This document shows, in pieces, positions 9,216 through 18,594 of a stretch of 33,480 nt of DNA. This DNA comes from Opitutales bacterium. Its GTDB lineage: Bacteria > Verrucomicrobiota > Verrucomicrobiia > Opitutales > Oceanipulchritudinaceae. The notes beneath the pieces were generated by a model. That model was given only the letters and a program-made list of their open reading frames with translations, searched no databases and was not told the DNA's origin. The translations under genes were made by a program, and so were the position numbers. The stretch covers positions 1 through 33,480 of the forward strand of contig JAFGLA010000031.1 in the NCBI GenBank assembly GCA_016928295.1. The letters are read 5' to 3'. The stretch's first letter is position 1; each line of letters begins with the position of its first letter.

Positions 9216-10281
9216 CTTTTTTTACCGGTATGTTGATTTCTGCTATTACCAAGGAATCCTTTTCATAAAGGCTAAGGACCGCGTCTGCCCCCAAGAGGCG
9301 CACGAGGCGCATTCTGGCGTTGTTGAGGCCAAGTCCCGTTCCGCAAGTGTCGCTTTTAAGTGTTCCCGGGTTACTAATCTGAAGGACGAAAGAATTATTG
9401 TCGATACTAGCCCGAATGCAAAGTTCTCCGCCGCTTACCGAGCGGCCTATACCGTGTTTTACGGCGTTTTCCACGAGCGTCTGAATCAGCATCGTGGGAA
9501 TCATTTGTTCCATTGCCTCGGCGCTTACGTTGATAGTAACCTTCAGGCGTTCTTCAAAGCGCAGGCGTTCAAGCTCAAGATAGTGGGACACTGTGTCCAG
9601 TTCCTCGCGCAAACTCCGTAACTGATTCTCATTCTGTAATGCCACGCGCAATAGCAGTGACAGATGAAGAACAGCTTCTTGCGCTCTTTCCGGTCGCTCA
9701 TTTACAAGTGCGCGGATGGTATTGAGGCTGTTGAATAGAAAGTGCGGGTTTATCTGCGCCTTGAGCGCCCGCAACTCCGCCTCGCGTAGGGCGGTTTCCA
9801 GCCTAAGCCTTTCAAGCTCCATCTGACTGGACTTTTTTATGGCCATTGTAGATACGTAAACGCCTGTCCATCCAATGAATAACGTGGCTTCAAAAAACCA
9901 GAGTCCGAATAGCATTTTGTAAACGGTACGGCTTGATTGTGCCACGCGCTCGGGTGTCAGAATGGCTGTGCATTCGATGACGAATATGCTCATCAATAGC
10001 GAAAACAGTGGCACGCCTATTGCGAATGCCTGAATGTTGATGCTCTTCCAAGAGGCTTCGGGGGATGAGCGTATCAACATGCGAATCAGGTGAGTGCCGA
10101 CTGCGCAACTTCCGACAAGTATCAGATTGCTCAGTATCTCTTCGCCAAGGTCATGGCGGCCCACCATGTAATCCATGACGGTGAAAAGCGCCGCGATACA
10201 GAGCCATACGCCGGCACTTTTACATGCATAAGACTTACCGAAACGCAATGAGTATGGAATGATGGACTGTATGTCCTTCAT
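9190..10281 (-). CDS. LytS/YehU-type membrane sensor histidine kinase
   Basis: Encodes 363 residues. Four hydrophobic segments (about residues 24-41, 48-70, 82-108 and 122-147) form the membrane part, with no separate extracellular domain. A short coiled coil (about 150-175) leads into the His_kinase domain: phospho-acceptor H180 in QINPHFLFNSLNTI, then an HATPase domain with N272 in LVENAVKHGIG and glycine box GTGLGLNNARMRL (314-326). This layout is typical of kinases paired with LytTR regulators, and the regulator gene overlaps its 3' end. The signal is unknown; such short membrane sensors often detect envelope state or small metabolites. No SD precedes the ATG. An 8-bp inverted repeat (10302-10327) lies just upstream. 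Confidence 0.92.
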   Translation of the reverse strand: MKDIQSIIPYSLRFGKSYACKSAGVWLCIAALFTVMDYMVGRHDLGEEILSNLILVGSCAVGTHLIRMLIRSSPEASWKSINIQAFAIGVPLFSLLMSIFVIECTAILTPERVAQSSRTVYKMLFGLWFFEATLFIGWTGVYVSTMAIKKSSQMELERLRLETALREAELRALKAQINPHFLFNSLNTIRALVNERPERAQEAVLHLSLLLRVALQNENQLRSLREELDTVSHYLELERLRFEERLKVTINVSAEAMEQMIPTMLIQTLVENAVKHGIGRSVSGGELCIRASIDNNSFVLQISNPGTLKSDTCGTGLGLNNARMRLVRLLGADAVLSLYEKDSLVIAEINIPVKKDDRSTAGR

Positions 10282-10301
10282 GCAGGAGAACTATGTTATG
10301 A

Positions 10302-10327
10302 GTTCCTTCTTGGGTAGGTGAAGGAAC
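10302..10327. repeat. 8-bp inverted repeat in the kinase leader
   Basis: GTTCCTTC (10302-10309) and GAAGGAAC (10320-10327) are perfect complements around 10 bases, beginning 21 bases upstream of the kinase ATG. It could be an autoregulatory operator or an mRNA hairpin that affects translation. It does not show the direct-repeat form typical of LytTR sites. Confidence 0.5.
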
Positions 10328-10410
10328 GGTTGAGATGTACAGGTGTTTGAGCTTCTTGGGAGTTGCTCAGCTGGTATGGGGAGAGCTGAAATATCAAGCG
10401 GTGAAAAAAT

Positions 10411-10495
10411 CGGGCTGTCCGGTGGAATATGCCGGACATTTTTACACGGTCCGAACAGCAAACATAGGCAAACAGTCTGGCAACCGGACAGCCCG
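10411..10495 (-). terminator. Probable PFOR 1 terminator with competing hairpin arms
   Basis: A perfect 12-bp inverted repeat, CGGGCTGTCCGG (10411-10422) and its complement (10484-10495), encloses 61 bases. On the minus strand it is followed by ATTTTTT, which suits a terminator 118 bases after the PFOR 1 stop. A third partial copy, CCGGACA (10432-10438), can pair with the same left arm to form a 7-bp hairpin with a 9-base loop; on the plus strand this is followed by TTTTT. The arms therefore offer mutually exclusive structures. Confidence 0.6.
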
Positions 10496-10612
10496 TGTTT
10501 TACTCACTCACTCTGTGAACACTTTACATTAACAACGGTATCTGTCCACAGCATGGGGACATACGGCATTTCCGGCTTGCGAGTGGTAAATAACGCTTCC
10601 GCATGGGCATGT

Positions 10613-13600
10613 TTACGCCTTGCCGCTCATTTTGAGCAGGCGTTCGTAGCGGGTATCCACGAATTCCTGCGCAAATTGAACAATGTGATGCGCCCTTTCG
10701 TTGTCGGAGGATAGAATCTTGCGGAAGCGGTTCTCGCCTTGCATGAACTCGATCACGGGAAGGGACGGCTTGGCGCTGTCCAGTCGGAAGAGATCCGCCG
10801 TTGCTTCGAGGCGCGGGTCTCGGCGGAAGAGGTTCCAGTAGCCTGTCTTGATCGCGAGCTTCTGCCTGTCCAGACTGTTCGAAAGGTCGATGCCGTGTTC
10901 AAGGCAAGGGGCGTATGCTATCACAAGCGACGGGCCGTCGTAACTTTCGGCTTCCTTTAGCACGTCGAGCGCCTGTCTCTGGTTTGCGCCGATGCAGATT
11001 TGCGCCACGTAAACATTCGGGTAACTCATGGCTATACCGGCAAGGTCTTTCTTGCCTGCGGCCTTGCCAGCCGTGGCAAAGCGGGCTGTTGCGCCTATTG
11101 GCGTTGACTTGCTCTGCTGGCCTCCAGTGTTGGAATACACCTCCGTATCAAGCACAAGGACGTTTACGTTGCGTCCGCTGGCAAGAACGTGATCCAGTCC
11201 GCCGAAGCCAATGTCATAGGCCCAGCCGTCGCCCCCCATTATCCAGACGGATTTTTTAACAAGGTAGTCCGCGTTGCTTGCCAGTTCGCGCACATCGCGG
11301 CTGTCTGGAATCACGGAAAGCGCCTCGCGCAGCTTTTGCACCGAGCAACGGGCCGCTTCTACCTGTTCGTCGCTCTCCTGCGGGTTGTTCAGCAATTCGT
11401 CCACAAGCTCCCGGGGGAAGGCTTGTGATAGCTTGCTCAGGCAACGCAGCGCGTGCTCCTTGCGCTGAACGGTGGAAAGCATCAGGCCGTAGCCAAACTC
11501 CGCATTGTCTTCGAAGAGTGAGTTCGCCCACGCCGGGCCGCGCCCGTTCTCGTCAACAGTGTAAGGAGTGGTGGGCAGGTTGCCTCCGTAAATGGAGGAG
11601 CAGCCCGTAGCGTTGGCCATTAGGAGACGATCGCCGAAAAGTTGTGTGAGGGTGCGAACGTAGGGCGTCTGGCCGCAGCCTGAGCAAGCTCCTGAGAACT
11701 CGAAAAGCGGCTTGCGCATTGCCAGTGAGCGAGGCACGGGAGCGAGCCTTTCCTTTGGCGCAGGGGATAGCTCTTCAAAGAAGTCCCAAGCCTTGGTTCC
11801 AAGCTCTTTACGCTCCTCATCAAGAGCTTCCATTTTTAGAGCGCAGGGCTTGCCTTCCGGCACGTCTCCACGCGGGCAGGCGGCTACGCAAAGGCGGCAG
11901 CCTGTGCAGTCCAGAGGCGAGACTTGGATGACAAACTTTTCCCCGGGCTGCGAACCCGGGCCTTTGAAAGCGATGCTCTTGAATGCTTCCGGCGCTTCGG
12001 ACAGGGCCTCGTCTTTTACGAAGGTGCTTCTGATTGCCGCATGGGGGCAGGCTTGCACGCATTGGTTGCACTGGGTGCAGGCTTCGGGGTTCCATACTGG
12101 GATGAAATCCGCGATGCCTCGCTTCTCGTAACGCGAGGTGCCTGTCGGCCATGTGCCGTCGATGGGGAATGCCGATACTGGTAGCTCGTCGCCGCGCCCT
12201 TCGATGAGGGGGATGGTCACTCTGTCAACAAATGCATTGCCAGTCGCTTTGCGCAGGGGCTGCGTTTTGGCAGGGGCTTCGTCTTCGAGACTTGGAATGA
12301 CGACCTCGCTAACAGCACCGGCTCCCGCCATGGCTGCCGCGCAGTTCTTCTGAACCACATCCTCGCCCTTGGCAGAGTAACTCTTGCGTATTGCCTCTTT
12401 GATGTGCGAAAGCGCAGTTTCCAGAGGCAGTATCTCACTCACTGCAAAGAACGCCGCCTGCATGACTACGTTGATGTGACGGCCCATGCCGTTGTCGCGG
12501 GCGACCTTTGATGCGTCAATCCGGTAGAGGCGACACTTGCGCTCGCGAATGATTCTTCGTGCACGAGTCGGGAGCGCGCGCCACAGGTCTTCATCAGAGC
12601 CGGAGAAGTTAATCAGCAAAGCGGCCTTTTCGGCGGCGGAATCAAAGATTTGTGGCTGAGTTGCGAGGAAGCTCGGCTGATGTACCCCGATGAAATCCGC
12701 GCTGCGCACCAGATAGGGTGCCCTTATGGGTTCCGGCCCAAAGCGAAGGTGCGATACGGTGAGTCCGCCGGATTTTTTCGAGTCATAGACAAAGTAGCCC
12801 TGTGCAAAAAGCGGTGTGTCTTCGCCAATTATCTTGATGGTGTTCTTGTTCGCGCCAACTGTTCCGTCCGAGCCAAGCCCGTAGAACATTGCCGCACGGA
12901 GCGCACGCATCGGGAGGCGGAAGCTATTGTCCCAAGGCACGGAAAGGCCGCTGACATCGTCTATTATGCCGATTGTAAAGCCTTCTTTCAGTTCGCCCTT
13001 GTCCAGTGCGTCGAATACTGCGCGAACCATTGCGGGGTCGAATTCCTTGGAGCCAAGCCCGTAGCGCCCGCCGATTGCGCGAATGCCGCGTTCTGCTGCG
13101 CCTGACAGGGCCATGACTACGTCTAGGAGCAGGGGTTCGCCGCAGGAGCCGGGTTCTTTTGTACGGTCTAGGACCGCGATGCGCTTTGTGGTGCGAGGAA
13201 GGGCTTCGAGGAAGCGTCTTTTGTCGAATGGGCGGTACATCCGCACCTTGACTACGCCGGTTTTCTCGCCCAGTGCTGCGAGGCATTTTGCCGTTTCTGC
13301 CGCTGTTTCGGCACCGGAACCCATGATTACGATGACGTTTTCCGCCTCCGGGCTGCCTTCGTATTCAAAGGGATGGTAACTGCGTCCGGTGAGTATGGCG
13401 AAGCCGGTGAAGAGCTGCTCGACCACATCAACGCAGCGGTTGTAATAAATATTGGCCGCTTCGCGCCCCTGAAAGAAAGCGTCGGGGTTCTGCGCCGTAC
13501 CCCGCAGAGTGGGGTGGTCGGGCGTAAGTCCGCGACGGCGGAATTCGTCCAGAGCGCGCAGATCCATCAGCGAATGTAGGATGTTGTCGCCGAGTGTCTG

Positions 13601-14161
13601 GATTTTGTTGATTTCGTGCGAGGTGCGGAACCCGTCGAAAAAGTGCATGAATGGGACGCGCGTGCTCAGCGTCGCAGCATGGGCAATGGCCGCCATATCC
13701 TGAGCTTCCTGCACGTTGGCAGAGGCGAGCATCGCCAATCCGCAGCCGCGGCAGGTCATTACGTCAGAATGGTCACCGAAAATGGACAGAGCGTGTGTCG
13801 CAATGGCTCTTGCCGCGACGTGTATCACAAAGGGCGTCAACTCGCCTGCGATTTTGAAAAGGTCGGGCACCATCAGGAGCAGGCCTTGCGAGGCGGTGAA
13901 TGTGGTGGTGAGGACGCCCCCCGTCAGGCTCCCGTGGACGGCCCCCGCAACGCCCCCTTCGCTCTGCATTTCGACAACTTCAGGCACGCCGCCAAAGAGG
14001 TTCACCTTTCCCTTGCTCGCCCATGCGTCACAATGCTCCGCCATGGGGGAGGACGGGGTGATGGGGTAAATGGCGACAAGCTCGCTCATTCTGTATGCCA
14101 CAGATGCGACGGCTTCGTTAGCATCCATGGTGCGCCAGTTGTGAGTATGGTTCAGATTCAT
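10613..14161 (-). CDS. nifJ: Pyruvate:ferredoxin oxidoreductase, single-chain (copy 1)
   Basis: Encodes 1182 residues from the ATG at 14161 (a GTG precedes it directly). PFOR oxidises pyruvate and CoA to acetyl-CoA and CO2, passing electrons to ferredoxin. Visible features are the N-terminal YPITPSSPMAEH; the QSEGGVAGAVHG region; HVAARAIATHALSIFGDHSD; two [4Fe-4S] ferredoxin motifs (C695/698/701/705 and C752/755/758/762); and the proximal-cluster cysteines C826, C829, C854 and C1086, spaced as in Desulfovibrio PFOR. The thiamine-diphosphate site is GGDGWAYDIGFGGLDH (976-991) with DTEVYSNTGGQ. All key residues are present. It appears monocistronic, with a 295-bp leader region and hairpins downstream. 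It is clearly homologous to copy 2 over its whole length but far from identical. Confidence 0.96.
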   Translation of the reverse strand: MNLNHTHNWRTMDANEAVASVAYRMSELVAIYPITPSSPMAEHCDAWASKGKVNLFGGVPEVVEMQSEGGVAGAVHGSLTGGVLTTTFTASQGLLLMVPDLFKIAGELTPFVIHVAARAIATHALSIFGDHSDVMTCRGCGLAMLASANVQEAQDMAAIAHAATLSTRVPFMHFFDGFRTSHEINKIQTLGDNILHSLMDLRALDEFRRRGLTPDHPTLRGTAQNPDAFFQGREAANIYYNRCVDVVEQLFTGFAILTGRSYHPFEYEGSPEAENVIVIMGSGAETAAETAKCLAALGEKTGVVKVRMYRPFDKRRFLEALPRTTKRIAVLDRTKEPGSCGEPLLLDVVMALSGAAERGIRAIGGRYGLGSKEFDPAMVRAVFDALDKGELKEGFTIGIIDDVSGLSVPWDNSFRLPMRALRAAMFYGLGSDGTVGANKNTIKIIGEDTPLFAQGYFVYDSKKSGGLTVSHLRFGPEPIRAPYLVRSADFIGVHQPSFLATQPQIFDSAAEKAALLINFSGSDEDLWRALPTRARRIIRERKCRLYRIDASKVARDNGMGRHINVVMQAAFFAVSEILPLETALSHIKEAIRKSYSAKGEDVVQKNCAAAMAGAGAVSEVVIPSLEDEAPAKTQPLRKATGNAFVDRVTIPLIEGRGDELPVSAFPIDGTWPTGTSRYEKRGIADFIPVWNPEACTQCNQCVQACPHAAIRSTFVKDEALSEAPEAFKSIAFKGPGSQPGEKFVIQVSPLDCTGCRLCVAACPRGDVPEGKPCALKMEALDEERKELGTKAWDFFEELSPAPKERLAPVPRSLAMRKPLFEFSGACSGCGQTPYVRTLTQLFGDRLLMANATGCSSIYGGNLPTTPYTVDENGRGPAWANSLFEDNAEFGYGLMLSTVQRKEHALRCLSKLSQAFPRELVDELLNNPQESDEQVEAARCSVQKLREALSVIPDSRDVRELASNADYLVKKSVWIMGGDGWAYDIGFGGLDHVLASGRNVNVLVLDTEVYSNTGGQQSKSTPIGATARFATAGKAAGKKDLAGIAMSYPNVYVAQICIGANQRQALDVLKEAESYDGPSLVIAYAPCLEHGIDLSNSLDRQKLAIKTGYWNLFRRDPRLEATADLFRLDSAKPSLPVIEFMQGENRFRKILSSDNERAHHIVQFAQEFVDTRYERLLKMSGKA

Positions 14162-14456
14162 CACAATACAGTTTCTTGCGTGGGGGACTTAATCAGGCGA
14201 AGAGCAAAGACGGATAGAGCGTTAGCTCCACAGTCATATTCCGTTTCACAATCACAATCGGCGCAATAACTTATGCGTTTGTTACGCCAAGCCGCGCCCT
14301 TTGATTGACTTTCGCCATATTATGAACGCTGCCGTCACCTTTGGCGAGCCTTGCTTTCCTTTCTGTGACAGAGTAGAGGCTGTTCGGATAGGTCAGCCAA
14401 GGCGCCAAACGGCGTAATTGGCTTGGCCTTCAATGGCTTTCCCAATTGTGTCTGCG
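14162..14456. promoter_or_regulatory. Upstream region of PFOR 1
   Basis: This 295-bp gap holds the PFOR 1 promoter and the 3' end region of the hybrid kinase. On the minus strand ATTGTGATTGTGAAA (complement of 14244-14258) repeats TTGTGA half-sites reminiscent of Rex or CRP/FNR-type sites, but no full palindrome is present. A hairpin with arms AGCCAA..CGCC (14395-14406) and GGCG..TTGGCT (14411-14423) has no T-run. No coding frame is supported. Confidence 0.35.
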
Positions 14457-16580
14457 CTACACGTAAAGCAGGCGCTGTGCGTTTTCCAGCCTTGCGATCA
14501 GTTCAGGGCGGCGGATTGGTTTGGATATGTATTCGTCCATTCCGGATTCGATGCAGCGTTCGCGGTCGCCGCGCATTGCGTTGGCTGTCATCGCAATAAT
14601 GTGAATGTCTTGCGCTGCGTCTCCGCAAAAGCCGGAGCGTATGCGTCTTGTAGTTTCAAAGCCGTCCATCTCGGGCATCATGCAGTCCATGAGGACGCAG
14701 TCGAAGTGTTGTCTGCGGAGCGCTTCTAGGGCTTCGAGGCCGTTTGTAGCCACTACGCACTTGTGCCCCAGCTTTTCAACCATCATGCGGGCTACCACTT
14801 GATTTGTCACCGTGTCTTCAACTATGAGGATTTGCAGCGGACGCATGACGCTGGCGCATTTGCAGTCGGCGTTTGATGAAGTGAAGGGTTCCGCACTGCT
14901 TGCGCTCTTTGTGATGGTGTCCAGACAGGCGTAAAGATCTGCAAAGCGAATGGGCTTGTAAATGTGGCGACAGATAACGTTGCGGTCTGATAATAGCGCG
15001 TGCGATGCGTGCCCGACGGTTGTCATGCCCACTATGCGCAGGGCGTCAAAACGGCGGTCGTTGCGCAGCGAGCTGCAAAATGCGGCGACTTCGTCCGATG
15101 CGCTCGAAAGGTCCACCATCATGATGCAGAATGGTTTATCGTCCGAATGCGCCTTGTATAGCGCAAGGCGGGCTTCTTCCGTTCCTCCGGCGCATGTGCA
15201 GCGTATGTTGGCATCCTCAAGATGGTATGAGAAGACCTTGCGCAGGCTTTCGTTGCTGTCCACAACAAGCATTCTTGCGTCAACGAAGTCGTAGCTTCTG
15301 ATTCTGCCTGCGTCTTCCATCGCAGTCAGCGGAACCTCAAACCAGAACGTGGATCCTTTGCCCAGTTTGCTTTCGCAACCGATGCGTCCTGACATTAACT
15401 CGGCCAAGCGCTTGGAAATGGATAAGCCGAGGCCCGTTCCGCCGTGTTTGCGCGTTGTGGAGCCGTCCGCCTGTGTGAAGGGAGCAAAAAGCTTTGCCAT
15501 CACTGCTTCCGATATGCCCGGGCCGGAATCCTGCACTTCCACGCGAAGGGTGTTGTCCGCGTTGTTGTAGCGTGCCGCGACAACGACCTCTCCGATGCTT
15601 GTGAACTTGACCGCGTTGCCGACAAGGTTGACCAATATCTGGCGAATGCGGGTGGAGTCTCCAATGGCCTTGAGCGGAACTTCCCTTGAGATGTCCCAGA
15701 TCAGCTCGATGTTCTTGGCTGCTGCTCTCTCAACAAGTAGGTGGACGCTGCTTTCGAGCACTTCGCGAATATCAAACTCGTGATTGCTGACTTCCATCTT
15801 GCCAGCTTCGATTTTGGAGAAGTCCAGAATGTCGTTGATGATGTCCAGTAGGGCTTCGCCACTGCTGCGGAGCGTCTTGGCGAACATAATCTGCTCCGGC
15901 GAGAGCGTAGTCTCCATCAGCAGGTTCACCATGCCGATGACGCCGTTCATGGGCGTGCGGATTTCGTGGCTCATGTTGGCCAGAAACTCGCTTTTCATGC
16001 GTGTGCCTTCAAGGGCCATGTCGCGGGCCTTGGCAATGTCTGCATTGGCAGCGTTAATTTCAGCGGCAAGCTTCTCTAGCTGTTGGTTGGCGCTTCGCAG
16101 GTTGCGCTCCTGCATTTCTACTTGCTTGAGCTTCTCAAGCAGCATCCTGTGCTGGAGTTTTACAAGCGAGTGTACCTGTATTAGGCCAGCGAAGAAGCCT
16201 TTGGAGTCGGTCAGGGCTATGTCGTCGTAGAACTCGTCGCTAGTGCGGGAAAACACGGTGTCGAGCACGCTGCGCAGGGGGGTGCCTATGCGTATGATGA
16301 CAGGCGAGGGGAGCAGGTGTTCGCCAATGGGTTTTTTGGAGAAAATGGAGAACCCGAAGCGGGAACCGAGGACCATGCCTATGCGGCTTCGCGAACACAT
16401 GCCAAGAAGGCGGTCTCCGTCCAACACGGCCATGAATTCGTGCCCGTGTTTTTGAAACAAGCGGTGCGCCTCTTCCAGTGTGCGCTCTTTTTCTATGCAA
16501 AAGCTGCAATCCACGAGAGAACGCAGGTCGGTTTGATCAACCTGCGCCATTAATACGGGCATTGAGCTTGGTTCATGCAT
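14457..16580 (-). CDS. CBS-domain hybrid sensor histidine kinase with two receiver domains
   Basis: Encodes 707 residues from the ATG at 16580; a TTG at 16616 and ATGs at 16562 and 16550 are alternatives. None has a clear SD. Numbering is from 16580. Residues about 15-140 look like a CBS-domain pair ([21 protein letters not shown]...[10 protein letters not shown]; later [12 protein letters not shown]). A coiled coil (about 140-190) leads to HisKA with H205 in [18 protein letters not shown]. The HATPase domain has [20 protein letters not shown] and GGTGLGLSI. The first receiver (about 435-555) is divergent, with a single acidic residue in VVDSNE and VDLSSAS in place of the usual DxxMP loop. 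The second (about 582-700) is complete: D632 in [12 protein letters not shown] and K687. There are no transmembrane segments, so it senses a cytoplasmic cue, plausibly a nucleotide bound by CBS. No output gene is adjacent. Confidence 0.9.
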   Translation of the reverse strand: MHEPSSMPVLMAQVDQTDLRSLVDCSFCIEKERTLEEAHRLFQKHGHEFMAVLDGDRLLGMCSRSRIGMVLGSRFGFSIFSKKPIGEHLLPSPVIIRIGTPLRSVLDTVFSRTSDEFYDDIALTDSKGFFAGLIQVHSLVKLQHRMLLEKLKQVEMQERNLRSANQQLEKLAAEINAANADIAKARDMALEGTRMKSEFLANMSHEIRTPMNGVIGMVNLLMETTLSPEQIMFAKTLRSSGEALLDIINDILDFSKIEAGKMEVSNHEFDIREVLESSVHLLVERAAAKNIELIWDISREVPLKAIGDSTRIRQILVNLVGNAVKFTSIGEVVVAARYNNADNTLRVEVQDSGPGISEAVMAKLFAPFTQADGSTTRKHGGTGLGLSISKRLAELMSGRIGCESKLGKGSTFWFEVPLTAMEDAGRIRSYDFVDARMLVVDSNESLRKVFSYHLEDANIRCTCAGGTEEARLALYKAHSDDKPFCIMMVDLSSASDEVAAFCSSLRNDRRFDALRIVGMTTVGHASHALLSDRNVICRHIYKPIRFADLYACLDTITKSASSAEPFTSSNADCKCASVMRPLQILIVEDTVTNQVVARMMVEKLGHKCVVATNGLEALEALRRQHFDCVLMDCMMPEMDGFETTRRIRSGFCGDAAQDIHIIAMTANAMRGDRERCIESGMDEYISKPIRRPELIARLENAQRLLYV

Positions 16581-16928
16581 TCGTGAATAGTCGGGGCTGG
16601 ACGGGGCGTAATGCAAATACAGACTATGACGAAATACTTCGTTTTTAATGAATTAAAGGAAACAAACGGGCAACAAACAAATTACCTATTTCATGTGAGT
16701 GCGCATAATCATGATGCGAGCGGCTCCATAATGGAAAATGCATAATGGCACAGCTTGTTATTGCTGCATCGACATTGAGCAGCAATCCGGAAGCATTCGG
16801 GATGCGTCCGGATCTGTTTTAGCTTATTTTTTACACGCTTGGTGTTTGATTTTCCGAGAATACGGAAACCTTATTAAGGCACCTTTAGCACTTTCTTCTC
16901 GTTACGAGGGCTTTGTCTGAGATACCCA
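16581..16928. other. 348-bp intergenic region with stacked hairpins
   Basis: Lies between the start of the hybrid kinase and the end of a small secreted protein gene, both minus strand. No coding frame is supported. Two strong adjacent inverted repeats at 16760-16813 dominate it. It should also contain the kinase promoter. Confidence 0.45.
16760..16813 (+). repeat. Two adjacent hairpins, candidate RNA or terminator structure
   Basis: First hairpin: ATTGCTGC (16760-16767) with GCAGCAAT (16779-16786), perfect 8 bp. Second: ATCCGGA-a-GCAT (16785-16796) with ATGC-g-TCCGGAT (16802-16813), 11 pairs with one mismatch and a 5-base loop. The plus strand then reads CTGTTTTAGC and a T-run near 16829, so a rightward transcript would end here, although no plus-strand gene lies upstream. 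The complementary strand lies in the kinase leader. Confidence 0.45.
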
Positions 16929-17453
16929 TTACCTCGATACGTAGTTCTTTTCGCCTATTTCAAAGCTGCCAAGTAAAATGTAGTTTCTGACGTATTCGTC
17001 TTTTCCGCTGTCTTCGTAGCCAACGCTGTACAGCTCTACCGTGCTTGTGTCGGGTGTGTAGGGCACGCTCAGCATGAAATCGACCGTCTTGCTTTGTACA
17101 TGCATTCCGCGCGGGTCTTTGCGGTAGCCGCTTGCTATCGTCACACCGCTGGAGTCCTTGACATTGTAGAACAGCTTCGGCCCGACGGGGATTGTGCGGT
17201 TGTCCTGCCAGCGTCCGCCAACGATGATGGTCTCAAGGAGGCTCACTCTGTCGCGTTGGTCAATCCGAAGCCTTAGGCAGGCAAGCCCCTCCTCTTTGAC
17301 TTGCTCCTGCTGCGTCAAATGGCCTTTGTCCTCGCCAATCGGGGATATTACAACTCCCTCCGCTTGCTGTACGCAGGCGGGGGACAGGCTTATGGCAAAA
17401 AGTAAGCTTAATAAGCTCGTTGCAAATCCTTTTGTTTTTCCGTAACAGTACAT
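16929..17453 (-). CDS. Small secreted protein of unknown function, possible lipoprotein
   Basis: Encodes 174 residues from the ATG at 17453; an upstream TTG at 17486 would add eleven residues. The N-terminus MYCYGKTKGFATSLLSLLFA followed by ISLSPAC is a signal peptide. The Cys resembles a lipoprotein acceptor, but the SPAC context departs from the usual L-x-[GAS]-C lipobox, so it could be secreted instead. The mature part is soluble and beta-rich (LRLRIDQRDRVSLLETIIVG, GPKLFYNVKDSSGVTIASG, VDFMLSVPYTPDTSTVELYS), suggestive of an immunoglobulin-like or jelly-roll sandwich. I do not recognise the family. Divergent from the EamA gene and followed by a 348-bp gap before the hybrid kinase. Confidence 0.75.
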   Translation of the reverse strand: MYCYGKTKGFATSLLSLLFAISLSPACVQQAEGVVISPIGEDKGHLTQQEQVKEEGLACLRLRIDQRDRVSLLETIIVGGRWQDNRTIPVGPKLFYNVKDSSGVTIASGYRKDPRGMHVQSKTVDFMLSVPYTPDTSTVELYSVGYEDSGKDEYVRNYILLGSFEIGEKNYVSR

Positions 17454-17639
17454 AATTAAACGGATTATCCTCGAATATGTAAGCAAGTATTGATCATTAA
17501 CGTTTTATGACGCCTTTTTGACAAAAAGCGCAGGGATTTCCCTTGTGTGGCCTACTTGAATATGAGTAAAGATGGCGCTGGATATTTCGCCGTTTCTTTT
17601 GTTAAATCGCAAGACTTTAAATATTAACATACAACACGC

Positions 17640-18503
17640 GTGGCATATCTCATCATCGTTTCACTAATCTGGAGCGCTTCTTTTGCCCTTTTTAAAAGCC
17701 AGCTCGCAAATCTTGACGCCTCGCTTACTGCGGCCTTGAGGTTGACGCTCGCCCTGATTGTTTTTCTGCCTTTCTTTCGCCCATCGCTGCTCAAGATACG
17801 TGAAGCGCTTATGTATCTTGCCACTGGCTCAATCCAGTACGGGCTAATGTATGTGCTTTTGAATCAGTCATACGCCTACCTTAACGGCTGGCAAGTTGCG
17901 CTGATGACAATGCTAACGCCCATATACATAGTCTTGCTTGACGGAATATGGAAGCGACATGTCAATATGGTGTTCCTGTTTGCGTCATTTCTTACTGTAT
18001 CAGGCGCGGTGATCGTCTTGAGCAAGGGGCAGGCAATCGAAACCGGCTCGTTACGGGGCTGCCTGCTTGTTCAGGCGGCTGACATTTGCTTTGCATTCGG
18101 CCAGCTCGTTTACAGGTATCAGAGGCTTAAATCCCCCGACATAAGAGATCGCAACATATACGCTCTGATGTTCGTCGGGGGAGCATCTCTTGCGCTGTTG
18201 TCCTGCCTTATGAACGGGAATCAGGGAGAGCTGTTGCAGATAAGCTCCAAGCAGTGGCTCACGCTTGTTTACCTTGGTACGGTATCCTCGGGGCTATGCA
18301 TGTTTTGGTGGAATCTTGGTGCGACGAAGGTCAGCACCGGCATTTTGGCGGCTCTTTCAAATATCAAGGTCCCGCTGGCCGTATTCGTAAGCATCGCTCT
18401 ATTCGGGGAAAACGCCGGTCACTGGCCTAGCCTGATTGTTGGAAGTGTCGTAATGTTGGCCGGTATCTTGATAGCCAGAAAAAAGGCTTCTCTAATGGCG
18501 TGA
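17640..18503 (+). CDS. EamA/DMT-family membrane transporter
   Basis: Encodes 287 residues from a GTG start at 17640 (MAYLIIVSLIWSASFALFKS). About ten hydrophobic helices in two homologous halves fit the EamA (drug/metabolite transporter) fold: the LIWSASFALFK opening, then the second half with WNLGATKVSTGILAALSNIK and VPLAVFVSIALFGE, ending in a basic ARKKASLMA tail. Family members export amino acids, metabolites or drugs by proton exchange; the substrate cannot be told from the sequence. No SD is visible. It is the only plus-strand gene in a long minus-strand block and has no operon partner, so it is likely regulated on its own. Confidence 0.88.
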   Translation: MAYLIIVSLIWSASFALFKSQLANLDASLTAALRLTLALIVFLPFFRPSLLKIREALMYLATGSIQYGLMYVLLNQSYAYLNGWQVALMTMLTPIYIVLLDGIWKRHVNMVFLFASFLTVSGAVIVLSKGQAIETGSLRGCLLVQAADICFAFGQLVYRYQRLKSPDIRDRNIYALMFVGGASLALLSCLMNGNQGELLQISSKQWLTLVYLGTVSSGLCMFWWNLGATKVSTGILAALSNIKVPLAVFVSIALFGENAGHWPSLIVGSVVMLAGILIARKKASLMA

Positions 18504-18594
18504 GGCCATGCCAGTGCATGCTTGGAACGGACTGCTGTGCTTGCCTGCCTGCCTGAAATAACTGACGCGTCGATCGATTTTCACGAGTTTGCAA

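Larger units (their letters stand above)
10282..10612. other. 331-bp intergenic region between PFOR 1 and the LytS-type kinase
   Basis: Flanked by two minus-strand genes: the 3' end of PFOR 1 on the right and the start of the kinase on the left. It contains no coding frame with support. It holds an inverted repeat in the kinase leader (10302-10327) and the competing hairpins at 10411-10495 that probably terminate the PFOR 1 transcript. Further TGTCC/GGACA copies occur near 10550-10560. Confidence 0.55.

Noticed and set aside
10365-10386. tRNA-like D-arm sequence GCTCAGCTGGTA...GAGC
   Set aside because: The loop is too long, and no T-arm GTTCGA motif or acceptor stem follows.
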